Assembly: GCA_004298295.1 (NCBI GenBank)
Contig: SCUH01000150.1
Coordinates: 1 to 5,015 of the forward strand
DNA length: 5,015 nucleotides
From: Betaproteobacteria bacterium
GTDB lineage: Bacteria > Pseudomonadota > Gammaproteobacteria > Burkholderiales > SG8-39
Direction of reading: 5' to 3'
The translations under genes and the position numbers were made by a program. The notes under the pieces were generated by a model. It ran no database searches, had not been told where the DNA came from, and saw only the letters and a program-made list of their open reading frames with translations. This document shows, in pieces, positions 1 through 5,015 of the stretch (position 1 is the first letter of the stretch; the number at the start of each line of letters is the position of its first letter).

Positions 1-1
1 G

Positions 2-17
2 CGCCGGTCGACCGGCG
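2..17. repeat. 16-bp perfect palindrome upstream of rtcA
   Basis: The bases CGCCGGTCGACCGGCG read the same on both strands and end 20 nt before the rtcA start. The site could be an operator or simply part of the end of an upstream gene: one frame runs open from base 1 to a TGA at 28-30. The 10-base core CGGTCGACCG occurs again inside the DUF72 gene near 1635, and the region is so GC-rich that chance is a fair explanation. No promoter-like -35/-10 or -24/-12 elements can be judged in the 37 bases available. Confidence 0.2.
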
Positions 18-37
18 GCGCGCGCGCTGACCGGGCA

Positions 38-1081
38 ATGCTGGAAATCGACGGCTCGCACGGCGAAGGCGGCGGGCAGCTCGTGCGCCTGGCAGCCGCG
101 CTCTCGGCGATCAGCGCGATACCGATCCGGGTGAGCCGGGTGCGCGCCGGGCGGGAGAACCCCGGGTTGGCGGCGCAGCACCTGGCGGCGCTGCACGCGC
201 TCGCCGCGCTCTCCGGCGCGCGCGCCGAGGGGCTCGAACTGAAGTCGCAGGAATTCTCGCTTGTCCCCGGCGCTCCCGGCGGCGAGCGCCAGCGCTGCGA
301 CGTCGGCACGGCCGGGAGCGTGACGCTGGTTCTGCAGGCGCTGCTGCCGGTGATGCTGGCGCGCGGCACAGCCTGCGCGGTGACCGTGACCGGCGGCACC
401 GACGTGCGAGCGGCGCCGCCGCTGGATTACCTCGGCGCCGTCCTGCTGCCCTTGCTCGAGCGCATGCAGGCCCGGGTGAATTTCAGTGTGCGGCGGCGCG
501 GCTATTTCCCGCACGGCGGCGGCGAGGTCGAAATCGCAGTGCAGCCGGGCGCGCTGCGTCCGTTCCTGGCACAGCAGCAGGGCGCGCTTGGCGCTCTTGC
601 GGGCGTGGCGCACGTCGCCAATCTGCCGGAGCAGATTGCCGCGCGCATGCGGGCGGCTGCGCTCGAGCGCCTGGGCGAGCGGTTGCGCGGCGTCGCAGGG
701 ATCAGGAGCGCGGTGCTCGGCGCCGACGCAGCGTCCGGCCAGGGCGGCGCCATCGTCGTCTGGGCGTGCACCCGGCACACGGTGCTCGGCGCGGGACGCG
801 TTGCCGAACGCGGCGTGCGTGCCGAATCGCTCGGCGAGGCGGTCGGCGAGGAACTCGCCGCGGACCTCGCGAGCGGCGCGACGCTCGATGTGCACGCGGC
901 CGACCAGATGCTCGTCTACCTCGCGCTGGCGCGTGGCGGAGCGTTCACCGTCCGCCGCGTCACGCGCCATGCCGCGACGGCGATGTGGCTGATCGAGCAG
1001 TTCCTTCCGGTGCGGTTCGCGACCTCAGCGCTCGGGCCTCTGACGCGGGTCGAGGTACTGGCGAATCAGAGCGGGCGATGA
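38..1081 (+). CDS. rtcA: RNA 3'-terminal phosphate cyclase (RtcA)
   Basis: This 347-residue protein has about the normal length of bacterial RtcA. The family uses ATP to turn an RNA 3'-phosphate into a 2',3'-cyclic phosphate, through a covalent enzyme-AMP intermediate on a histidine; it acts in cytoplasmic RNA end repair, commonly beside the ligase RtcB. Seen in the sequence: the N-terminal GEGGGQLVR motif (residues 9-17), RAGRENPGLAAQH (36-48), GTAGSVTLVLQALLP (90-104), GYFPHGGGEV (155-164), ADQMLVYLALARGG (288-301) and the C-terminal TRHAATAMWLIEQFLPV block. His311 in that block matches the nucleophilic histidine of E. coli RtcA (His309). The ATG at 38 is chosen because the conserved N-terminal strand (LEIDGSHGEGGG) begins right after it. 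No clear Shine-Dalgarno sequence precedes it, so coupling to an upstream gene ending at the TGA at 28-30 is possible. The stop overlaps the next gene's start (ATGA). Identification is secure; the operon partners are not visible. Confidence 0.96.
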   Translation: MLEIDGSHGEGGGQLVRLAAALSAISAIPIRVSRVRAGRENPGLAAQHLAALHALAALSGARAEGLELKSQEFSLVPGAPGGERQRCDVGTAGSVTLVLQALLPVMLARGTACAVTVTGGTDVRAAPPLDYLGAVLLPLLERMQARVNFSVRRRGYFPHGGGEVEIAVQPGALRPFLAQQQGALGALAGVAHVANLPEQIAARMRAAALERLGERLRGVAGIRSAVLGADAASGQGGAIVVWACTRHTVLGAGRVAERGVRAESLGEAVGEELAADLASGATLDVHAADQMLVYLALARGGAFTVRRVTRHAATAMWLIEQFLPVRFATSALGPLTRVEVLANQSGR

Positions 1082-1809
1082 GGCCTCGCGCCTGCATCGG
1101 CACGTGCGGCTGGAACTACGACGCCTGGCGCGCAGGCTTCTACGGCAATTGCCCCAGGCGCGCGTGGCTGGGTTTCTGCGCGCAGCGTTTCAGCGCGGTG
1201 GAGGTGAACGCGACCTTTTACCGCCTGCAGCGCAAGGAAACCTTTGCGCGCTGGCGGGAGGAGACGCCCGCGGGCTTTCGCTTCGCCCTCAAGGCGAACC
1301 GGTACCTCACTCACAACAGGAAGCTCGCCGATCCGCTCGCTTCGATTCGCCTCGAGCGCGAGCGCGCTGCGGGACTCGGCACGAAGCTCGCCGCCGTGCT
1401 GTGGCAATTGCCGCGCAACCTGCACAAGGACCTGGCGCGGCTCGAGGCGTTCGCGCGGGCGCTGCGCAGCTGGCCGCGCGTGCGTCACGCGATGGAGTTT
1501 CGCCACGCGTCGTGGTTCGACAACGAGATCGTGGAGTGCCTGCGCCGGCACCGGATCGCGGTCTGTCAATCGCATGCCGCGGACTGGCCGCTGTGGGACG
1601 CCGTGACCACCGATCTCGTCTACGTGCGCTTGCACGGTCGACCGGTCACCTATGCCTCGAACTACCCGCAGGCCGAGCTGCGCCGCTGGGCGGCGAAAAT
1701 GAGCCGCTGGCGGCGACAGGGGTGCGAGGTGCACGTCTATTTCGACAACGACGCGCTCGGCTGCGCGCCGTTGAACGCGCTTCGCCTGATCGAGCTGGTC
1801 GGGCCTTGA
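1078..1809 (+). CDS. DUF72 family protein (YecE-like, TIM-barrel fold)
   Basis: This 243-residue protein belongs to the DUF72/YecE family, whose members fold as a TIM-barrel-like domain; its biochemical function is not established. Family hallmarks seen: IGTCGWNY near the N-terminus (residues 7-14), the VEVNATFYR block (41-49), GFRFALKANRYLTH (66-79), a LWQLP strand (108-112), MEFRHASWF (139-147), the VYVRLHGR strand (181-188) with a nearby SNY (194-196), and the C-terminal VYFDNDALGCAPLNAL segment (220-235). The length is within the family range, slightly shorter than E. coli YecE. The ATG at 1078 is preferred over the longer open frame from 766, because family homology starts immediately after it and the upstream part only overlaps rtcA in another frame. 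A weak AGAG lies 6 nt before the start. The ATGA overlap with rtcA suggests translational coupling. It ends 49 nt from the oppositely oriented dnaJ. There are no signal peptide or membrane segments, so it is probably cytoplasmic. Confidence 0.93.
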   Translation: MRPRACIGTCGWNYDAWRAGFYGNCPRRAWLGFCAQRFSAVEVNATFYRLQRKETFARWREETPAGFRFALKANRYLTHNRKLADPLASIRLERERAAGLGTKLAAVLWQLPRNLHKDLARLEAFARALRSWPRVRHAMEFRHASWFDNEIVECLRRHRIAVCQSHAADWPLWDAVTTDLVYVRLHGRPVTYASNYPQAELRRWAAKMSRWRRQGCEVHVYFDNDALGCAPLNALRLIELVGP

Positions 1810-1819
1810 GGCACCGTCT

Positions 1820-1838
1820 GCCGCGGTTGCCGCGCGGC
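1820..1838. terminator. Possible bidirectional hairpin between convergent genes
   Basis: In the 49-nt gap between the DUF72 stop and the dnaJ stop, GCCGCG (1820-1825) can pair with CGCGGC (1833-1838) around a 7-nt loop, giving six G-C pairs. No T tract follows on either strand, so this is not a textbook intrinsic terminator. Its placement between two converging transcription units is the main reason to list it. Similar short GC hairpins arise often by chance at this base composition. Confidence 0.25.
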
Positions 1839-1858
1839 CATCTTCGCGCCGGCGCCGC

Positions 1859-2941
1859 CTAGGCTTTGGGGCGCAACGCGCGCAGCCTCTCCCAGAGCTT
1901 GCGCTCCTCGCTCGACAATTTCTCCGGCAGCGCGACCGCCAGGCGCAGGTAGAGATCGCCGCGGCCGCGGCCGCCGAAGCGCGGCAGCCCCTTGCCGCGC
2001 AGCCTGAGTCGCGCATCGTGCTGCGTGCCCGGCGGCACGCTCACCGTGATCGTGCCCTCGAGCGTGGGCACCCGCAGCTCGGCGCCGAGCACCGCGTCGG
2101 CCACGTCGAGCGCCTGCACGCGCCAGAGGTCCGCGCCGTCGCGCTGGAAGCGCTCGTGCGGTGCGCTGCGCACCACCACGAGCAGATCGCCCGGTGGCGC
2201 GCCGGGCTGTTCGGCGGCATAGCCTTTGCCGGGCACGCGCAGCGCAAGCCCGTCCTCGGCGCCGGGTGGAATCTTCACGACCAGCGATTCTTCGCGTCGC
2301 ACCTGGCCGTTGCCGCCGCACGCGGCGCAAGCGTAATCGATGATCCGGCCGCGGCCGCCGCAATCGGGGCAGGGGCTCGACTGGCGGATGTAGATGCCCT
2401 GCTCGTGCCGCGTGGTCTCCTTCAGGCCCGTGCCCTTGCAGGCCGCACAGGCGCGTGGCTCCGTGCCGGCGCGCGCGCCGCTGCCCTTGCATTGCGCGCA
2501 CGCGGCCAGGCGCTGGAAGCGCACCGGCGCTTCGCCGCCCGTGGCGATGCGCTCGAGCGGCACCAGGACCTCGATCTCAATGTCGGCGCCGCGCGGCGGG
2601 CCGCGTCGCCGGCGACCGAAGAGGCGCTCGAACAGGCCGCCGCCCGGACCGAAGCCCGCGTCGCCGAAGATCGAGTCGAAGTCGATGCCGCCGAAGAGGT
2701 CTTCGCGCGAAAAACCCGAAACGCCGGCGAAGCCGCCGGCATCGTAGTCGGCGCGCTTCCTCGGGTCGGACAGGACCGCGTAGGCCTCGGCGATCTCCTT
2801 GAAGCGCTCCTCCGCGCCCGGCGCCTTGTTGCGATCCGGGTGATACTGCATCGCGAGCTTGCGAAAGGCGTCCTTGATCGCCTTCTCGTCCGCCGAGCGG
2901 GCGATGCCGAGCACCGCGTAGTAGTCGCGCTTGGCGGCCGT
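1859..2941 (-). CDS. dnaJ: DnaJ-type Hsp40 co-chaperone (class I, with zinc finger)
   Basis: This is a J-domain co-chaperone expected to deliver clients to the adjacent DnaK and stimulate its ATPase. Counting from an ACG at 2941, it has 360 residues, slightly short of the usual ~375. Domains in order: J domain (about 4-70) with the HPD triad at 34-36 inside YHPDRN; a Gly/Phe-rich linker (about 69-118) with FGG and FGRRRR; substrate-binding domain I; four intact CxxCxGxG zinc-finger repeats (cysteine pairs at 148/151, 165/168, 191/194, 205/208); and the C-terminal substrate domain with RGKGLPRFGGRGRGDLYL (about 315-332). The start is problematic. The first in-frame ATG/GTG/TTG is the GTG at 2914, which would delete the conserved KRDYYAV of J-domain helix I. 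Upstream, only ACG (2941) and CTG (2950, overlapping the dnaK stop) are available. ACG read as Met would give a canonical MAAKRDYYAVLGI. Conservative annotation would be 1859-2914 (351 residues). It lies 5 nt after the dnaK stop, so it is probably coupled to it. Confidence 0.93.
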   Translation of the reverse strand, partial: TAAKRDYYAVLGIARSADEKAIKDAFRKLAMQYHPDRNKAPGAEERFKEIAEAYAVLSDPRKRADYDAGGFAGVSGFSREDLFGGIDFDSIFGDAGFGPGGGLFERLFGRRRRGPPRGADIEIEVLVPLERIATGGEAPVRFQRLAACAQCKGSGARAGTEPRACAACKGTGLKETTRHEQGIYIRQSSPCPDCGGRGRIIDYACAACGGNGQVRREESLVVKIPPGAEDGLALRVPGKGYAAEQPGAPPGDLLVVVRSAPHERFQRDGADLWRVQALDVADAVLGAELRVPTLEGTITVSVPPGTQHDARLRLRGKGLPRFGGRGRGDLYLRLAVALPEKLSSEERKLWERLRALRPKA

Positions 2942-2950
2942 GACGTTCAG
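2914..2950 (-). other. dnaJ translation-start region lacking a standard start codon
   Basis: Reading the minus strand in the dnaJ frame, the codons from 2950 to 2914 encode L-N-V-T-A-A-K-R-D-Y-Y-A-V. The frame is open back to a stop at 3001-2999, yet holds no ATG, GTG or TTG before the GTG at 2914. The CTG at 2950 overlaps the dnaK TGA in a CTGA arrangement, and ACG lies at 2941. No strong Shine-Dalgarno sequence is present; the nearest purine-rich stretch (GAGA) lies about 13 nt before the ACG and 4 nt before the CTG. Reinitiation by ribosomes that finish dnaK would fit the geometry, but the true start codon cannot be decided from sequence. Confidence 0.7.
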
Positions 2951-4791
2951 CGCGTCTCGCGGTAGTCGGCGTCGACCACGCGCGCGCCCGAAGCTGTCTC
3001 ATCGCGGGGCGGCGGCACGACGGTCTCGCGGTACACGCCGGCGTCGGGCTGCTGCGCGTAGATCACGGCGCCGGCCTCCTTGAGCAGCTTCGCCAGCGCG
3101 TCGCTCTTTTCCCTGGCGAGCTTGGCGTCCTTGCCGGCGATCGCTTCGCGCGTCTCGCGCCGCGCGGTCTCGATGCGGCCCTTCAGTTCGGCGGTGAGCT
3201 TGTCGGCGAAATCGGCGAGCGTCTTCTCGGCCTGGTAACACAGGCCGTCCGCGGCGTTGAGCGCCTCGGCGAGCGCGCGCCGCTCGCGGTCGGCTTCGGC
3301 AAAGCGCTCGGCCTCGTCGATCATGCGCCGCTTCACGTCCTCGGCGAGCCGCGTCGAGCCGCTGATGCGGATCGACTGCGAGCGGCCGGTGGCCGTGTCG
3401 CGCGCCGCGACATTGAGGATGCCGTTGGCGTCGATGTCGAAGCTGACGTCGATCTTCGGCATGCCGCGCGGCGCCGGCGCGAGGCCGTCGAGGTTGAACT
3501 CGCCGAGGCTGGTGTTGTCGCGCGCCATCGGGCGCTCGCCCTGGAAGACGTGGATCGTGACGCTGGTCTGCATGTCCGCGGCCGTGGTGAAGGTCTCGCT
3601 CTTTTTCACCGGCACCGGCGTGTTGCGCGCGATCAGCGGCGTCGCCACGCCGCCGAGCGTCTCCACGCCGAGCGTGAGCGGCGTCACGTCCACCAGCACG
3701 ATGTCCTTGACTTCGCCCGAGAGCACGCCCGCCTGGATCGCGGCACCGGCGGCCACGCACTCCATCGGGTCGACGCCCAATTCCGCCTTGCGGTGGAACA
3801 GGTCCTCGAAGAAGCGCCGCACCGCCGGCATGCGCGTCGGGCCGCCCACGAAGACCACGCGGTCGACCTGCTGCGGCGTGACGTTCGCGTCGCGCAGGGC
3901 CTGTTCAACCGGGGCGCGGCAGCGCTCGATCACCGAATGCACCACGCGCTCCAGTTCGGTGCGGGTGAAATCCATCTCCAGGTGCAGCGGCTCGCCTCGC
4001 GCCATGCCGATGTAGGGCAGGCTGAGGTGCGTGGTGGTGCTGGTGGAAAGCTCGATCTTCGCAATCTCGGCCGCCTCGAGCAGCCGCGCCGCGGCCTTGG
4101 GGTCGGCCCTGAGGTCGATGCCGTTTTTTTCGCGGAAGCGATCGGCCAGTTCGTCGAGGATCGCCTGGTTCATGTCGGTGCCGCCAAGGCGCGTGTCGCC
4201 GCTCGTGGCCTTGACCTCGAACACGCCCTTGCCGAAGTCCATGATCGTGACGTCGAGCGTGCCGCCGCCGAGGTCGATCACCGCGATGCGCAGGTCCTGG
4301 TTGAGCCGGTCGAGTCCGTAGGCGAGCGAAGCGGCGGTCGGCTCGTTCACCAGCCGCAGCACGTTGAGCCCGGCGATGGTGGCGGCGTCCTTGGTGGCGC
4401 TGCGCTGGTTGTCGTCGAAATAGGCCGGCACCGTGACCACCGCGTCCTTCACCGGCTCGCCGAGGAAACCCTCGGCGTCGCGCTTGATCTTCTGCAGCAG
4501 GAACGCCGAGAGCTGTTCGGGCGTGAATTCACGCTCGCGCAGCCGGACCTTGCGGCGTGTGCCCATCAGGCGCTTGAAACCGCTCGCCGTGCCCTCGGGA
4601 TTCGCGGTGGCCTGCCGCCGAGCGGGCTCGCCGACCAGCATCGTGCCGTCGGCGCCGAACGCGACGTAGCTCGGGAAGGCCTTGCCGCCGAGGCTGATGC
4701 CTTCGGCGCTCGGAATCAGGACCGGGCGCCCGCCGCGCAGCACGGCGGCGGCGGAATTGGACGTACCCAGATCGATGCCGATGACGGCCAT
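2947..4791 (-). CDS. dnaK: DnaK-type Hsp70 chaperone, insert-lacking variant
   Basis: This 614-residue ATP-driven Hsp70 binds exposed hydrophobic segments of client proteins in the cytoplasm, working with a J protein and a nucleotide exchange factor. Seen: phosphate-1 motif GIDLGTSNS (residues 5-13), Lys73 in FKRLMG (matching E. coli Lys70), VVTVPAYFDDNQR (118-130), NEPTAASLAYG (149-159) with Glu150 (E. coli Glu171), phosphate-2 motif DLGGGTLDV (173-181) with Asp173 and Thr178 (E. coli Asp194, Thr199), adenosine motif VGGPTRMPAV (315-324), linker VKDIVLVD (361-368), the beta substrate domain (about 369-480) with SFDIDANGILNV, and a helical lid (about 481-580). It lacks the ~24-residue insert present after the E. 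coli IGRR segment, carries about four extra residues at 31-38, and ends VVDADYRETR, not in an EEVKDDKK-type tail. The ATG at 4791 is fixed by the conserved N-terminus and a good Shine-Dalgarno site. It sits between groEL and dnaJ in one apparent operon. All catalytic positions checked are intact; it is likely a paralogue rather than the main DnaK. Confidence 0.96.
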   Translation of the reverse strand: MAVIGIDLGTSNSAAAVLRGGRPVLIPSAEGISLGGKAFPSYVAFGADGTMLVGEPARRQATANPEGTASGFKRLMGTRRKVRLREREFTPEQLSAFLLQKIKRDAEGFLGEPVKDAVVTVPAYFDDNQRSATKDAATIAGLNVLRLVNEPTAASLAYGLDRLNQDLRIAVIDLGGGTLDVTIMDFGKGVFEVKATSGDTRLGGTDMNQAILDELADRFREKNGIDLRADPKAAARLLEAAEIAKIELSTSTTTHLSLPYIGMARGEPLHLEMDFTRTELERVVHSVIERCRAPVEQALRDANVTPQQVDRVVFVGGPTRMPAVRRFFEDLFHRKAELGVDPMECVAAGAAIQAGVLSGEVKDIVLVDVTPLTLGVETLGGVATPLIARNTPVPVKKSETFTTAADMQTSVTIHVFQGERPMARDNTSLGEFNLDGLAPAPRGMPKIDVSFDIDANGILNVAARDTATGRSQSIRISGSTRLAEDVKRRMIDEAERFAEADRERRALAEALNAADGLCYQAEKTLADFADKLTAELKGRIETARRETREAIAGKDAKLAREKSDALAKLLKEAGAVIYAQQPDAGVYRETVVPPPRDETASGARVVDADYRETR

Positions 4792-4797
4792 GGCGTG

Positions 4798-4803
4798 CCT
4801 CTT
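4798..4803 (-). promoter_or_regulatory. Shine-Dalgarno site of dnaK in the groEL-dnaK gap
   Basis: On the minus strand AAGAGG lies 6 nt before the dnaK ATG, a good match in sequence and spacing. It falls within the 16-nt gap after the groEL TAA, which leaves no room for a promoter. This supports co-transcription of groEL and dnaK and fixes the dnaK start. The operon promoter must be upstream of groEL, outside the window. Confidence 0.75.
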
Positions 4804-4807
4804 GCGG

Positions 4808-5015
4808 TTACATGCCCTCGGACATCGGCGCGGCTTCCTTCTGCGGGATCTGCGCGATCATGCAGTCGGTGGTGAGGATCAGCCCCGCGATCGATGCCGC
4901 GTTCTGCAGCGCGGCGCGCGCCACCTTGCACGGATCGAGCACGCCCATCTTCACCAGGTCGCCGTACTCGCCGGTCGCGGCGTTGTAGCCGAAGTCGCCC
5001 TCGCCGTCGGCGACG
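4808..5015 (-). CDS. groEL: GroEL (60 kDa chaperonin), C-terminal end only
   Basis: Only the last 68 codons and the TAA stop are present; the gene runs off the right edge (first complete codon at 5014). The residues match the GroEL C-terminus: GDFGYNAATGEYGDLVKMG, then VLDPCKVARAALQNAASIAG and LILTTDCMIAQIP. In the family this part belongs to the equatorial ATPase and ring-contact domain of the 14-mer folding chamber. The conserved DPxKVxRxALQNAASIAG helix is intact. After it the protein ends QKEAAPMSEGM. This short tail lacks the repeated GGM motif found at the end of many bacterial housekeeping GroELs, a trait also seen in some additional GroEL copies. It is followed after 16 nt by dnaK on the same strand. 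Whether groES precedes it cannot be seen. Confidence 0.95.
   Translation of the reverse strand, partial: VADGEGDFGYNAATGEYGDLVKMGVLDPCKVARAALQNAASIAGLILTTDCMIAQIPQKEAAPMSEGM

Noticed and set aside
19..28. Alternating GC run as a possible structural or regulatory element
   Set aside because: Short alternating G/C runs occur throughout this window, and nothing sets this one apart.
766..1077. Upstream extension of the DUF72 frame to an ATG at 766
   Set aside because: The added 104 residues overlap rtcA in another frame, are Arg-rich and lack DUF72 homology. The ATG at 1078 immediately precedes the conserved IGTCGWNY motif.
1066..2016. 316-codon open frame on the minus strand, opposite the DUF72 gene and running into the dnaJ end
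   Set aside because: The DUF72 motifs on the plus strand and the DnaJ C-terminus explain the region. The frame's product is Arg/Ala-rich with no motif.
1737..2501. 254-codon minus-strand frame overlapping dnaJ and the DUF72 end
   Set aside because: It is a same-strand shadow of dnaJ shifted by one frame, with Arg/Gly/Ala-rich low-complexity translation; the zinc-finger cysteines lie in the dnaJ frame.
2018..2965. 315-codon open frame on the plus strand, antisense to dnaJ
   Set aside because: It mirrors dnaJ codon bias, shows low-complexity Ala/Arg-rich translation and has no family resemblance; dnaJ on the other strand is unambiguous.
3550..4875. 441-codon open frame on the plus strand, antisense to dnaK
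   Set aside because: It lies wholly opposite dnaK and the end of groEL, its translation is rich in Arg, Ala, His and Val with no recognisable domain, and long antisense frames are expected in very GC-rich genes.

Overview
The window is a gene-dense, very GC-rich bacterial segment with two gene groups that converge near position 1835. Codons are strongly biased to G or C in the third position. The GroEL C-terminal end looks proteobacterial, and the overall style suggests a high-GC proteobacterium. This is inference: the window holds no rRNA or other decisive taxonomic marker, and the DnaK carries a feature that is atypical for proteobacteria (below).

Left, plus strand (38-1809): an RNA 3'-terminal phosphate cyclase (rtcA) overlaps a DUF72 (YecE-like) gene through an ATGA stop/start. 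The pair is therefore probably one translationally coupled unit. RtcA converts RNA 3'-phosphates to 2',3'-cyclic phosphates, a step of RNA end processing and repair. The role of DUF72 proteins is unknown. Whatever precedes rtcA (rtcB or archease would be the expected partners) lies outside the window.

Right, minus strand (5015 down to 1859): a chaperone operon in the order groEL (only its 3' end is visible), dnaK, dnaJ. The groEL-dnaK gap is 16 nt and holds a good Shine-Dalgarno sequence. dnaJ begins at or just after the dnaK stop. No grpE or hrcA gene lies in the visible part, so the order differs from the usual grpE-dnaK-dnaJ arrangement. The DnaK lacks the roughly 24-residue ATPase-domain insert typical of Gram-negative DnaK, has an altered N-terminal segment and lacks an EEVKDDKK-type acidic end. 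This suggests a second, possibly horizontally acquired, Hsp70/Hsp40 pair next to a GroEL, not the housekeeping copy.

The most tangible anomaly is the dnaJ start. Conserved J-domain sequence continues upstream of the first usable GTG, but no ATG, GTG or TTG is available there. An ACG sits exactly where an ATG would give a canonical DnaJ N-terminus. This means a non-standard start codon, a mutation or a base-call error.

The 49-nt convergent gap holds a small GC hairpin without a T tract. There is no non-coding stretch over 300 bases, and I see no tRNA, rRNA, CRISPR array or insertion sequence. I found no clear new biological system. The closest candidate is the side-by-side placement of an RNA-repair pair and an unusual chaperone operon.
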